In this document: one piece after another, positions 26,751 to 39,962 of the stretch
How the letters are laid out: each line of letters opens with the position of its first letter
Numbering within the stretch: the stretch's first letter is position 1
Assembly: GCF_014203695.1 (NCBI RefSeq)
Contig: NZ_JACHJO010000011.1
Coordinates: forward strand, 165,757-229,756
Direction: 5' to 3'
DNA from: Nocardiopsis algeriensis
Lineage (GTDB): Bacteria > Actinomycetota > Actinomycetes > Streptosporangiales > Streptosporangiaceae
DNA: 64,000 bases
The notes under the pieces: generated by a model
Databases searched by the model: none
The model's input: only the letters and a program-made list of their open reading frames with translations
What the model was told of the DNA's origin: nothing
Program-made: the position numbers and the translations under genes

Positions 26751-27469
26751 TGTGGACCTTCCCGACGTTGTCCACAGGGAGTTATCCACAGGCCGGCGCC
26801 GCCCACAGGAAGTTATCCACAGGCTTGTGCCCAGCTTCGCCCTGCTTCGCGGCAGAGGCCCGTAGCGTCACAGGAAGGCCACTCACGTGCCCCGACGGCC
26901 TTGGATGTCCGCTTTTCCGGGGGCACGAAGCACTGTTGCACTGCCCACATCCCCAGGCCAGGACAACCGCGGCTCCTCGCAGCCGCCCTGCGCCTGTGGA
27001 CAACAGGACGGCGGGACACTTTGTCATGGTTCGTGTGGTGTGGGAGCGGCCCAGAAAAAAATTTTTGGCCTTCCCCGGCCAAGTTATCCACAGGAGGCCC
27101 CTCAAATCTGTGGACAACCCTGTGGACAACCTGTGGAAAACCGCGCCGAGCCTGTGGGTAACCCGGGGTCTGTCTGTGGACAGCGAAGACGGTCATCCCA
27201 TGACCTGGTCAGCGGCTCCTGTGGACAACCTGGGGAAAACCTGTGGACAAGCCTGTGGACGAGATGTGGAAAACCTGGGGACGGTCTCGTTCGTCCACAG
27301 GAAGCCCGAGTTACCCACAGGGCCGTCCACAGGGCCTGTGGACAAAAATCCGTGGGGTGACCTGCGGAAACAAGGGTTATCCACATTATCCACAGGCCCT
27401 ACTACTACTGCGCACCTTCATAAGCCCAAATGTGGCTTCGAAACAGCGACGCGGAAAATCTGTGGACAA
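26751..27469. promoter_or_regulatory. DnaA-box field of oriC (right arm)
   Basis: Perfect TTGTCCACA/TTATCCACA nonamers start at 26768, 26782, 26813, 26995, 27084, 27109, 27121, 27220, 27242, 27337, 27377, 27386 and 27461. One-mismatch or weaker versions start at 26751, 27132, 27153, 27175, 27254, 27265, 27291, 27311 and 27323. Several are spaced by 9-14 bases, suitable for cooperative filament formation. Confidence 0.9.
27055..27066. other. A7T5 tract, candidate DNA-unwinding element
   Basis: Twelve consecutive A/T bases (AAAAAAATTTTT) in an otherwise very GC-rich region, with a perfect DnaA box beginning 18 bases to the right. Confidence 0.5.
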
Positions 27470-27752
27470 CCGGCCGGGACGGACGTGAACCGAGGCTCCC
27501 GGCGAGCTGTCAGCGGCAGCGGAGGAATCCGGGTAACGTGGGGTCTCGCTCTTGTCCTCCGCCGCCCGGTCCGGGCGGCCGTCCCCACGGACCGGAGTCG
27601 GCTCCGGGGGCGGTGGGACACTACTCGCGGATGCGGACACTCCCGTCCACAACCTGTTGACAGAGCCTTCACAGCCCCCACCAGACATCCAGCAGCTGCA
27701 CATGTTGAGGCTTCGGTCGGGCACCCCGACCTGGCGGAAAGTGAGTCGGAAA

Positions 27753-28892
27753 GTGAAGTTCCGGGTCGAACGCGACGTACTGGCCGACGCAGTCGCCTGG
27801 ACCGCGCGCACACTCCCGACGCGCCCCTCGGTCCCGGTGCTCGTCGGCATCCTGCTGGAGGCCGGCGAGTTCGACGGCCGCCAGCAGCTGCGCCTGTCCG
27901 GCTTCGACTACGAGGTCTCCACCCAGGCCGTCGTCGACGTCGACGTCGAGGAGGCCGGCACCGTCCTGGTCACCGGCAAACTGCTCTCCGAGATCACCCG
28001 CAACCTGCCGCCGCAGACCGTGGAGATCGCCACCGACGGCACCAAGGTCGTGGTCACCGGCGGCAGTGCCAAGTTCACCCTCACCACCATGCCGGTGGAG
28101 GACTACCCCACGCTCCCGGAGATGCCCGGTGTGAGCGGGACCGTCGGCAGCGACGCCTTCGCCGCGGCGGTGAGCCAGGTGGCCGTGGCCGCCGGGCGCG
28201 ACGACACCCTTCCCATGCTCACCGGCGTGCGCGTCGAGATCGAGGGCGAGAAGATCACGCTCGCCTCCACCGACCGCTACCGGCTGGCCGTGCGGGAGCT
28301 CAGCTGGAAGCCCGCCGACCCCGGTCTGTCCGCCGTCGCGCTGGTGCCCGCCAAGACCCTGCACGACACCGCCAAGTCGCTCACCTCCGGTGCCGAGGTC
28401 TCCATCGCCCTCTCCAGCAGCGGCTCCGGCGAGGGCATGATCGGCTTCGAGGGCGGCGGACGCCGCACCACCACCCGTCTGCTCGACGGCGAGTTCCCCA
28501 AGTACCGCGCCCTGCTGCCGGACACCTTCAACTCCGTCGCCGAGGTCAGCCGCTCCGAGTTCATCGAGGCGGTCAAGCGCGTCTCGCTGGTCGCCGAGCG
28601 CAACACGCCGCTGCGCCTGTCCTTCACCTCCGGACAGCTGGTCCTCGAGGCGGGCACCGGCGAGGAGGCCCAGGCGGTCGAGGCACTGGAGGCGGAGCTG
28701 GAGGGCGACGACATCCAGATCGCCTTCAACTCGGGTTTCCTGCTGGACGGCCTGGGCGCCATCGGCACCGACGTCGCCCGGATGAACTTCACGACCTCCA
28801 CCAGGCCCTCCATCCTGACCGGCAAGCCCGCCGCCGAGGGGGCGGACCCCGAGTACCGCTACCTGATCATGCCGGTGCGTCAGCCCAGCTGA
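27753..28892 (+). CDS. dnaN: DNA polymerase III sliding clamp (beta subunit)
   Basis: A 379-residue ring-forming processivity clamp that tethers polymerase III to DNA. Three repeated clamp domains are visible: ERDVLADAVAWTARTLPTRP, DAFAAAVSQVAVAAGRDDTL with LPMLTGVRVEIEGEKITLAS, and SEFIEAVKRVSLVAERNTPL. The C-terminus is EYRYLIMPVRQPS, the usual hydrophobic-pocket edge. GTG at 27753 is chosen from homologues; the open frame extends upstream into oriC but has no family similarity. The ribosome-binding site is weak (GGAAA directly before the start). Confidence 0.96.
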   Translation: MKFRVERDVLADAVAWTARTLPTRPSVPVLVGILLEAGEFDGRQQLRLSGFDYEVSTQAVVDVDVEEAGTVLVTGKLLSEITRNLPPQTVEIATDGTKVVVTGGSAKFTLTTMPVEDYPTLPEMPGVSGTVGSDAFAAAVSQVAVAAGRDDTLPMLTGVRVEIEGEKITLASTDRYRLAVRELSWKPADPGLSAVALVPAKTLHDTAKSLTSGAEVSIALSSSGSGEGMIGFEGGGRRTTTRLLDGEFPKYRALLPDTFNSVAEVSRSEFIEAVKRVSLVAERNTPLRLSFTSGQLVLEAGTGEEAQAVEALEAELEGDDIQIAFNSGFLLDGLGAIGTDVARMNFTTSTRPSILTGKPAAEGADPEYRYLIMPVRQPS

Positions 28893-28944
28893 TCCGGGTA
28901 GCGGTTCCGAAGAATCCACAGGTGGCGTGAAGGGGAGCACAGAG

Positions 28945-29847
28945 ATGCAGCTCGGAATGGTCGGCCTCGGCAGGATGGGCGGCAACATGGCCGCTCGGCT
29001 TCGTGAGAAGGGGATCGAGGTCGTCGGCTACGACGTGGCCTCCAAGGAGCGCGACGTCGACACCCTGGCCGAGCTGGTGGGGCGTCTGGAAGCACCGCGG
29101 GTCGTCTGGGTCATGGTCCCCTCGGGTGACCCCACGGAGGACACCGTGGCGGAGCTGGGCCGCCTCCTCGAGGAGGGTGACACCGTCATCGACGGCGGGA
29201 ACACCCACTACGTCGACGACCACGCCCGCTCCGTGCACCTGGCGGAGAAGGGCATCACCTACATCGACGCCGGCGTCAGCGGCGGCGTCTGGGGCCGCCA
29301 GAACGGCTACGGCATCATGGTGGGCGGTCCCGCCGAGCACGTCGAACGGATCCGGCCGGTTCTCGAGGCCCTCACCCCCGACAGCGGCGGCTACGTGCAC
29401 GCCGGCCCCGTGGGGGCGGGGCACTTCGCCAAGATGGTCCACAACGGCATCGAGTACGGCATGATGCAGGCCTTCGCCGAGGGCTACGAGCTCATGGCCG
29501 CCTCCGGCCTCGTGGACGACATCCCGGGCACGTTCGAGAGCTGGCGCGAGGGCACCGTGGTCCGCTCCTGGCTGCTGGACCTGCTCACCCGGGCCCTGGA
29601 GCAGGACCCCGACCTGTCGGAGCTGCGCGGCTACGCCGAGGACTCCGGCGAGGGGCGCTGGACCGTCCAGACCGCCGTGGACCTGGCCGTGCCCGCCCCC
29701 GCGATCACCGCGGCGCTCTACGCCCGCTTCGCCTCGCGCCAGGACGACAGCCCGGCGATGAAGGTCATCGCGGCCCTGCGCAACCAGTTCGGCGGGCACG
29801 CGGTCACCCGCGTCGCCCACCGCCCCGAAGAGGCCTTCCGGGACTGA
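28945..29847 (+). CDS. gnd: 6-phosphogluconate dehydrogenase, decarboxylating (short form)
   Basis: Oxidises 6-phosphogluconate to ribulose 5-phosphate and CO2 with NAD(P)+. The 300-residue length is that of the short YqeC-like form, not the 470-residue enzyme. The N-terminal Rossmann motif is [19 protein letters not shown]. Substrate-site residues are in [32 protein letters not shown] and [20 protein letters not shown], including the catalytic Lys-Met-Val-His-Asn. ATG at 28945 has GGGGAG 8 bases upstream. Located between dnaN and recF, its usual place in actinomycetes. Confidence 0.94.
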   Translation: MQLGMVGLGRMGGNMAARLREKGIEVVGYDVASKERDVDTLAELVGRLEAPRVVWVMVPSGDPTEDTVAELGRLLEEGDTVIDGGNTHYVDDHARSVHLAEKGITYIDAGVSGGVWGRQNGYGIMVGGPAEHVERIRPVLEALTPDSGGYVHAGPVGAGHFAKMVHNGIEYGMMQAFAEGYELMAASGLVDDIPGTFESWREGTVVRSWLLDLLTRALEQDPDLSELRGYAEDSGEGRWTVQTAVDLAVPAPAITAALYARFASRQDDSPAMKVIAALRNQFGGHAVTRVAHRPEEAFRD

Positions 29848-29855
29848 CCGGCACC

Positions 29856-29893
29856 GGCCCGGGGACGTCCGCCGCGAGCGGCGTTCCCGGGCC
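29856..29893 (+). terminator. Terminator after gnd
   Basis: A 12-bp stem (GGCCCGGGGACG against CGTTCCCGGGCC, one mismatch) with a 14-base loop, followed by CTTTGCG. It starts 9 bases after the gnd stop. Confidence 0.65.
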
Positions 29894-29953
29894 CTTTGCG
29901 TCCTCTCCCTCCCCCTTCCCTCACCTCCCGTCTTGCTCCAGGAAGAAGGCCGG

Positions 29954-31087
29954 ATGTACGTGTCCCATCTGCAACTGGCCGATTTCCGCTCCTACGCCGA
30001 GGCGCTGGTGGAACTCCGGCCCGGTGTGAGCGTGTTCCTCGGTTCCAACGGGCAGGGCAAGACCAACCTGGTCGAGGCCGTCGGCTACGTCGCCTCGCTC
30101 GGCAGCCACCGGGTCTCGTCCGACACTCCCCTGGTGCGGCAGGGGGCGCCCCGCGGAATCGTGCGTGCCAAGGTGGTGCGCGACGAGCGGTCCATGCTGG
30201 TGGAGCTGGAGCTCAACCCCGGCCGGGCCAACCGGGCGCGGATCAACCGGGCTCCCGCGGGCCGGCCCCGCGACGTCCTGGGGATCCTGCGCACCGTGCT
30301 GTTCGCCCCCGAGGACCTCGCCCTGGTCAAGGGCGACCCCGGCGACCGGCGCCGCTTCCTCGACGACCTGCTCGTGGCCCGGTCGCCGCGGATGGCCGGG
30401 GTGCGCTCCGACTACGACCGGGTGCTCAAGCAGCGCAACGCCCTGCTGAAGTCGGCCTCGGGCCGCATGTTCCGGCAGCGCTCCGCCCCCGACCTCGGCA
30501 CGCTGGAGGTGTGGGACGCCCACCTGGCCGAGAAGGGCGCCGAGCTTCTCGCGGCCCGTCTGGACCTCGTGGCGGAACTGACGCCGCTGATCGCGGAGGC
30601 GTACGCGGGACTGACCGACTCCGGAGGGCCCGCGGTGCCCGAGTACCGCAGCGGGGCGGCCCCCGAGGGCGGTTCCCTCCCCCGCGACCGGATCCAGCTC
30701 GTGGAGGTCCTGCGCACGGCCATGGCGGAGGCGCGCGAGCGCGAGCTCCAGCGCGGGGTCAGCCTGGTGGGGCCGCACCGGGACGAGCTCCACCTGAGCC
30801 TCGGCGGCCTTCCCGCCAAGGGATACGCCAGCCAGGGGGAGTCCTGGTCCTACGCGCTGTCGCTCAAGTTGGCCGCGTTCGAACTGCTGCGAGCCGACGG
30901 CGACGACCCGGTGCTGATCCTGGACGACGTCTTCGCCGAGCTGGACGGCGAGCGGCGGAGGCGCCTCGCCGCCCGGGTGCGCGATGCCGAGCAGGTACTG
31001 GTGACCGCGGCCGTGCCCGAGGACGTCCCCGCCGAGCTGGACGGTGCCCGCTTCGAGGTGAGAGAGGGAGTGGTCGAGGGTGGGTGA
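29954..31087 (+). CDS. recF: DNA replication and repair protein RecF
   Basis: A 377-residue SMC-like ATPase acting with RecO and RecR in gap repair. The N-terminal segment [20 protein letters not shown] precedes Walker [11 protein letters not shown] (about residue 30). The signature motif is in [17 protein letters not shown] (about 290) and Walker B in [17 protein letters not shown] (about 317). ATG at 29954 has AGAAGG 6 bases upstream. It overlaps the next gene by 8 bases. Confidence 0.95.
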   Translation: MYVSHLQLADFRSYAEALVELRPGVSVFLGSNGQGKTNLVEAVGYVASLGSHRVSSDTPLVRQGAPRGIVRAKVVRDERSMLVELELNPGRANRARINRAPAGRPRDVLGILRTVLFAPEDLALVKGDPGDRRRFLDDLLVARSPRMAGVRSDYDRVLKQRNALLKSASGRMFRQRSAPDLGTLEVWDAHLAEKGAELLAARLDLVAELTPLIAEAYAGLTDSGGPAVPEYRSGAAPEGGSLPRDRIQLVEVLRTAMAEARERELQRGVSLVGPHRDELHLSLGGLPAKGYASQGESWSYALSLKLAAFELLRADGDDPVLILDDVFAELDGERRRRLAARVRDAEQVLVTAAVPEDVPAELDGARFEVREGVVEGG

Positions 31088-31625
31088 GGGTTATCCACAG
31101 CCTGTGGACCGCGGTGCGGTCGGCCGGAGTCTTCCACAGCCTGTGAACGGCCACCCGGTTGCCTCCGGGCCCTCGGGCGCGCCGGTGCCGTCCGCCGCCC
31201 CGGCGGCCTCCGGCGCCGACCTCGCCCGCCAGGCGCTCGCACGTGCCCGCGCCGAGGCGCGCAACCGCGGTGCGGTCCCGCGCGGAACCGGTCCCCGCCG
31301 CCGTGGCCGGATGCGGTCACGCAACGAGCCGCAGATGTTCGGGGAGGCGGTCCGGACGTGGCTGATCGAGCACGGATGGCAGGAGCAGGTGGCCATCGGC
31401 GGCGTCTTCGGACGCTGGTCCGACATCGTGGGCGAGGTCATCGGCCGGCGCCTGCGCCCGGAGAGCTACGCGGAGGGCGAACTCGTCGTGGTGGCGGAGT
31501 CCCCGACGATGGCCGCCCAGGCGCGGACGATGACCCGGGACCTGATGCGGCGCCTCAACGCCGAACTGGGCGAGGGCACGGTCGTCTCCATCAAGGTCAA
31601 GGGGCCCGGGAACCGCCGCCGCTGA
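31080..31625 (+). CDS. DciA family protein (DUF721), putative helicase loader
   Basis: A 181-residue protein with the DUF721/DciA domain at about 80-181: [59 protein letters not shown] and [20 protein letters not shown]. DciA is the ancestral bacterial partner that loads replicative helicase. The GTG at 31080 overlaps the recF stop. The first 25 residues are encoded by DNA that contains DnaA-box-like sequences, so the true start may be the later GTG near 31144; that would leave the DnaA boxes as an untranslated leader. The Ala/Arg-rich segment at 35-75 is low complexity. Confidence 0.88.
   Translation: MGEGYPQPVDRGAVGRSLPQPVNGHPVASGPSGAPVPSAAPAASGADLARQALARARAEARNRGAVPRGTGPRRRGRMRSRNEPQMFGEAVRTWLIEHGWQEQVAIGGVFGRWSDIVGEVIGRRLRPESYAEGELVVVAESPTMAAQARTMTRDLMRRLNAELGEGTVVSIKVKGPGNRRR
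31091..31147. promoter_or_regulatory. DnaA boxes at the recF-dciA junction
   Basis: A perfect TTATCCACA at 31091-31099 faces a TGTGGACCG at 31103-31111, forming an inverted pair. A second inverted pair (TTCCACAG / CTGTGAA) follows near 31132-31147. The cluster is 3.6 kb beyond the oriC boxes. Confidence 0.7.
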
Positions 31626-34010
<2,385 letters not shown>

Positions 34011-34078
34011 CCCCTCCCCGCCCGGGCCCGGCCCGGGCGCCCACGCTCAACGAAGCTTCGTAGAAGGGATCGACATCC

Positions 34079-36682
<2,604 letters not shown>

Positions 36683-36727
36683 ACTTCGCGTTAAGCCCAA
36701 AGGGACCTGTGGGGATCACATCTCCAT

Positions 36728-36759
36728 GTGGCCCGCGGGGCCGGCACCCCGTGGGCCAC
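36728..36759 (+). terminator. Hairpin after gyrA
   Basis: A 13-bp stem (GTGGCCCGCGGGG against CCCCGTGGGCCAC, one G-U) with a 6-base loop, 45 bases after the gyrA stop and before the DUF3566 gene. Not followed by a T run, so termination may be partial. Confidence 0.5.
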
Positions 36760-36807
36760 GGTCGCGTCCACCATCCGTTCTCAACGAAAGTCCAGCGGTA
36801 GCGCTTC

Positions 36808-37473
36808 ATGTCTGAAAGCCAGAACACCACCACGAACGAATCCGCCCCGGACACGGTCGTCACCGAGGCCGAACAGGCCGAGGAGAGGGATGGGGCGACC
36901 GCCGAGGCGCCGACCGAGGCCGAACAGGCAGAGTCCGCTTCGGCCGAGTCCACATCGGTGGAATCCGCTTCGGCCGAGTCCACTCCGGTGGAGTCCGCCT
37001 CGGCGGAGTCTGCGCCGGCCGAGTCCGCCGAGCAGAAGACGGAGGAGAAGACCTCCGCCCCCCGGGGACCGCGTGCGGGCAAGGCGTCTCTCAGCAGCCG
37101 CAAGGCACACCTGACCGTCTCCCGGGTGGAGCCCTGGTCGGTGATGAAGTTCAGCTTCGTCGTGTCCCTGGTGTGCTTCATCGTCCTGTTCGTCGCTGTC
37201 GCGGTGATCTACGCGACACTGTCGATGCTCGGCGTCTTCGACGAGATGACCAAGATGGTCACCGCCCTGATGGAAGGTGACGGCGGCGAGAGCGAGCTCG
37301 GCCTCAACCCGGCCGACTGGTTCTCCCCGGGCCGCGTGCTCGGCTACACCGGTGTGGTCGGCGCGCTGAACGTCGTCCTCATCACCGCCCTGGCCACGGT
37401 GGGCGCCATGGTCTACAACCTGGTCGCCGACCTCGTCGGCGGCGTCGACGTCACGCTCTCCGAGGCGGAGTAG
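36808..37473 (+). CDS. DUF3566 transmembrane protein
   Basis: A 221-residue membrane protein always found behind gyrA in actinobacteria; function unknown. The first 85 residues are a Glu/Ser/Ala-rich acidic tail with imperfect repeats of the unit ESASAESTPV. The DUF3566 domain starts AHLTVSRVEPWSVMKFSFVV and has two membrane helices (SLVCFIVLFVAVAVIYATL and VGALNVVLITALATVGAMVY). It ends VADLVGGVDVTLSEAE. The acidic repeats are encoded at about 36931-37032 and look able to expand or contract. Confidence 0.9.
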   Translation: MSESQNTTTNESAPDTVVTEAEQAEERDGATAEAPTEAEQAESASAESTSVESASAESTPVESASAESAPAESAEQKTEEKTSAPRGPRAGKASLSSRKAHLTVSRVEPWSVMKFSFVVSLVCFIVLFVAVAVIYATLSMLGVFDEMTKMVTALMEGDGGESELGLNPADWFSPGRVLGYTGVVGALNVVLITALATVGAMVYNLVADLVGGVDVTLSEAE

Positions 37474-37480
37474 CACCCGC

Positions 37481-37519
37481 CGGTGGGGGCCGGACGCACA
37501 GCGCGGCCGGCCCCCACCG
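37481..37519 (+). terminator. Hairpin terminator after DUF3566 gene
   Basis: A perfect 13-bp stem (CGGTGGGGGCCGG and complement) with a 13-base loop, 8 bases after the stop codon. Confidence 0.6.
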
Positions 37520-37658
37520 CACACTGTCCCGAGCACTCCGGAACGCCGGTAAAATGGGAGGTGAAGCGGGAGGCGCACGCCGTGTCCCGCCTTCCCCCGC
37601 CCCGAGGAAGCCGGTTCGCTCCGGCCCCCGGGATACGGTAGAGTTCCACACGGAGCAA

Positions 37659-37732
37659 GGGCGTATAGCTCAGTCGGTTAGAGCGCATCCCTGATAAGGA
37701 TGAGGCCCCAGGTTCAAGTCCTGGTACGCCCA
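37659..37732 (+). tRNA. tRNA-Ile (anticodon GAT)
   Basis: A 74-base cloverleaf. Acceptor strands GGGCGTA (37659-37665) and TACGCCC (37725-37731) pair perfectly, with discriminator A. The anticodon arm is CATCC-CTGATAA-GGATG, giving GAT. The T-arm contains GGTTCAAGTCC. CCA is not encoded in full. A tRNA-Ile after gyrA is standard in actinobacteria; no tRNA-Ala follows within the window. Confidence 0.97.
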
Positions 37733-37749
37733 CACAGTTTGTGCAGTCG

Positions 37750-37784
37750 AGAGCCTTGTTCTCCACCTCGGAGAGCAGGGCTCT
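37750..37784 (+). terminator. Terminator of tRNA-Ile
   Basis: A 15-bp imperfect stem (AGAGCCTTGTTCTCC against GGAGAGCAGGGCTCT, two G-U type pairs) with loop ACCTC, followed by TCCTCTTT. It starts 18 bases after the tRNA. Confidence 0.75.
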
Positions 37785-37893
37785 TCCTCTTTCGACCGCC
37801 ATCTGACCGTGAGAACCCCACGGGACCCCCCGTCAGAACCCGTACTTTCCCGGCATGTGCGGCACCGGAACCTGTCAATCTCTCTGAGGCGTT

Positions 37894-38079
37894 CTATGCC
37901 GCGGGTTCTCCCAGGCCGGGAGCGGTTTCCTCCTCGCGCGCGATCCGGAGCGGGTTGGTGTGGACCACCTTCGGCAGCGGCGGTGGTACGGGTACCGAGG
38001 CGAACCGGTGCGGCTGGGCCACATAGGCCTGTTCCAGCACCCGCACCCGCTCGGCCTGTACCTGGTGCGCACTCACCAC
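37894..38079 (-). pseudogene. IS3-like transposase, C-terminal remnant
   Basis: A minus-strand open segment reads SAHQVQAERVRVLEQAYVAQ then PHRFASVPVPPPLPKVVHTN. This has the look of the extreme C-terminus of integrase-core transposases common in actinomycetes (pattern R-A-x-V-L-x-x-A-Y-x-x-H-P-E-R-F followed by a Pro-rich stretch and W-I-N-x-P). Only about 60 residues are left; the DDE catalytic core is absent and upstream sequence in this frame is unrelated. I see no terminal inverted repeats. It marks an old insertion next to the tRNA-Ile gene. The family call is from memory of the motif and would need a search. Confidence 0.55.
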
Positions 38080-38270
38080 ATCGACCCCGCCCTGCGCTGA
38101 GTGGGCACAGCCCGGCCCTCCCCAGTGGAGGAGCGGACTTTTCTGTGTCCCGGACCACTTGGCACGTCCCTGACGCCCGTCCTGCCTGCCCGGTGCACGC
38201 CAGGGGCTTGTGCGATACTAGAAACTTCATATTGTGCTGCATGATTTGCGGCATGATGGGAGGCATGGCT

Positions 38271-38597
38271 ATGACGCAGACAACCCGGCGCCCCTCGGTG
38301 CCCATCGACCCCGACACCGAACGCACGGTCCAGGCCGCCCGTACCGCAGGCACCCCGGAGCACGACGCCCTGGCCGTGCTCGCCGCCCGCAACGGCATCC
38401 CCCTCCCCATCGGCGCCGCCCAGCTCTCGGAGGCGACCACCCTGGCCGCCCTGATCGAGATGGGCCGCAAGGCGCTCCAGGAACAGGTGCTGGAGGCCGA
38501 GTACCAGGCCATTGCCGCGGAGCAGACCGACGAGGACCGGGCGGTGCGTGCCGCGCTGCGCCGACGTCGCCGGACCTCGCCTCGGGGCGACCGGTGA
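38271..38597 (+). CDS. Antitoxin of a MazEF/PemIK-type module (putative)
   Basis: A 108-residue protein with no recognised DNA-binding domain by eye: MTQTTRRPSVPIDPDTERTV, then EHDALAVLAARNGIPLPIGA, an alpha-helical middle (TLAALIEMGRKALQEQVLEA) and an Arg-rich end (AALRRRRRTSPRGDR). ATG at 38271 is chosen over several in-frame ATGs just upstream because GGAGG is 7 bases before it. The stop overlaps the start of the toxin gene (GTGA), the usual antitoxin-first coupling. Upstream DNA (38208-38262) is unusually AT-rich for the window and has near-repeats of TGC-GGCATGA, possibly an operator. The antitoxin role rests on context. Confidence 0.65.
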   Translation: MTQTTRRPSVPIDPDTERTVQAARTAGTPEHDALAVLAARNGIPLPIGAAQLSEATTLAALIEMGRKALQEQVLEAEYQAIAAEQTDEDRAVRAALRRRRRTSPRGDR

Positions 38598-38923
38598 CCC
38601 CGGTGCGGGGCCGCGTCTACTGGGTGTACATGGAGACCGAGGAAGGCGAGCAGGAGCGCAAGCCCTATGTGGTGGTCTCCAACAACCAACGCAACCGGGC
38701 CCTGGGGGACTGCCTGGCGGTGCGCCTGACCACCACTCGCAAGGAGGCGTACACCACCGTCGTTCCGCTGGGGCCGGCCGACGCCCCGCTGCGCGGGTAC
38801 GTGCTGTGTGACGAGATCACCCTGCTGTTCAACGACGAGCTGCTGGAGGACATCGGGGCGCTGAGCCACGCGACGATGACCACGGTGGCCACCGGTCTCA
38901 AAGCGGCCTTGGGCCTGCCCTGA
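38594..38923 (+). CDS. MazF/PemK-family toxin (putative endoribonuclease)
   Basis: A 109-residue protein of the CcdB/PemK fold: RGRVYWVYMETEEGEQERKP, the family signature KPYVVVSNNQRNRALGDCLA, then VRLTTTRKEAYTTVVPLG and LCDEITLLFNDELLEDIG. The N-R and D-E-I-T-L positions fit MazF-type mRNA interferases. GTG at 38594 overlaps the antitoxin stop. The pair sits in the accessory patch after tRNA-Ile. The cleavage site, and whether the toxin is active, cannot be inferred. Confidence 0.8.
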   Translation: MTPVRGRVYWVYMETEEGEQERKPYVVVSNNQRNRALGDCLAVRLTTTRKEAYTTVVPLGPADAPLRGYVLCDEITLLFNDELLEDIGALSHATMTTVATGLKAALGLP

Positions 38924-39056
38924 GCCCACCGGGGTCGCGCGGCGATCAGTCGCGCGGCCCATGATCGACCGCGTCCACCGGTTCTGAACCGCGCCAGGAC
39001 GCGCGAAAGGCTCGGAGTCGGTACTGGCCCAGCAGGCCAGCGAGTTCTCCCTGAGC

Positions 39057-39557
39057 GTGGGTCAGCACCGGGTCCAGGAGAGGTTCGCCAAGTCCTTCAC
39101 CTCCGAGCTGTGGGACAACCCCGGGCGGCGCAAGCGCTGGGCCCTGCGTCACCGCACCCCTGAACAGGTCCAGCGGACCTCGCAGGGCCTGGCCTGGTCG
39201 GTCGCGGTGTCGCTGAACCGCATCATCCCCATGCCCGTGCTGACGGCGGTGGTGCGCATGGCCGTGGCCTTGGAGTTCTCAGGGGACACTCAGAGGTGCG
39301 CGAAGGAGGGGCAGCCGGTTTCCAAGGGGGCGCTGCACCTGTGGGCCACCACGGACACCATGGTGGACCGGGTCATCCGCCACGACCCCGCTGCCGCGCA
39401 ACGCATGGTCGGTGACATCGTGCGCGACGCACAGGACAAGCTGGGTATCGCCCCCGACGTGGTGGGTTACGCACTCATCCAAGCCATGGCGCTGGACCGG
39501 GATATCGTCCGGTCCTTCCTGGAACGCTCACTGCTCCCCGGCACCCTGGACGACTGA
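39057..39557 (+). CDS. Hypothetical protein, possibly truncated at the 5' end
   Basis: A 166-residue protein that I do not recognise. It is mostly alpha-helical with no membrane segment or signal peptide: QERFAKSFTSELWDNPGRRK, TSQGLAWSVAVSLNRIIPMP and HLWATTDTMVDRVIRHDPAA. Codon usage looks coding. GTG at 39057 lacks a ribosome-binding site, and the frame continues upstream with plausible protein (LAQQASEFSLSVGQHRVQER) but reaches no ATG or GTG before degenerating. The gene may therefore have lost its start, in keeping with the transposase remnant and toxin-antitoxin pair next to it. Confidence 0.55.
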   Translation: MGQHRVQERFAKSFTSELWDNPGRRKRWALRHRTPEQVQRTSQGLAWSVAVSLNRIIPMPVLTAVVRMAVALEFSGDTQRCAKEGQPVSKGALHLWATTDTMVDRVIRHDPAAAQRMVGDIVRDAQDKLGIAPDVVGYALIQAMALDRDIVRSFLERSLLPGTLDD

Positions 39558-39962
39558 ACCCGGGGGATGACCACGTCCGGGCAAATGTGGCCATTCCCCG
39601 GCTCGCCTCAGGCAAGCTGTACCGTGACGACGCCCTGCCCCCGAAGGGTGGCCATGGCCGATCTGACCGAGGAGTATCCCCGCCCTGGAGCGGGCCGCTC
39701 TGGTGGTGACCCTCGGCCTCGCGCCCGCAGGGGTGGTCCGCGCACCGTGGACCTGCTCTTCTCCGGCGGCGCCTCGTTACCGCACCTGCGGGACAAGCCG
39801 TCGCTTTCACCGGAGGCAGCCACCTCACTGCCCGCGAGGTCGGAGACCGCCCAGCGGACCCTCCACCCTCTGTAATTCTCTGTACCGAGGGGAGAAGGCG
39901 GAGTACCGTGTCGGCGTTCCGGGGCAGCCGGGGCCCTGCCCGACACCGAGGGAGTCACGTCC
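39558..39962. other. Intergenic, no gene recognised
   Basis: About 400 bases. Short open frames exist in both strands, including one starting MADLTEEYPRPGAGRSGGD, but none has a family feature or a convincing ribosome-binding site. GAGGGAG just before 39963 belongs to the kinase gene. Confidence 0.4.

Larger units (their letters stand above)
26584..27752. other. oriC: Origin of chromosome replication (oriC), dnaA-dnaN interval
   Basis: A gene-free stretch of about 1.17 kb between dnaA and dnaN, the position of oriC in Streptomyces and other actinobacteria. It contains more than 20 DnaA-like nonamers, mostly TTGTCCACA or TTATCCACA in either orientation, and an A7T5 tract at 27055-27066. No open frame here resembles a protein. 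Confidence 0.9.

Noticed and set aside
34020..34041. GC-rich inverted repeat between gyrB and gyrA as a terminator
   Set aside because: Stem is only about 8 bp of pure GC repeats with no T run, and gyrA follows closely in the same operon.
37700..38026. 108-codon plus-strand frame starting inside tRNA-Ile
   Set aside because: Overlaps the tRNA and its terminator and has no recognisable protein feature; the opposite strand holds the transposase remnant.
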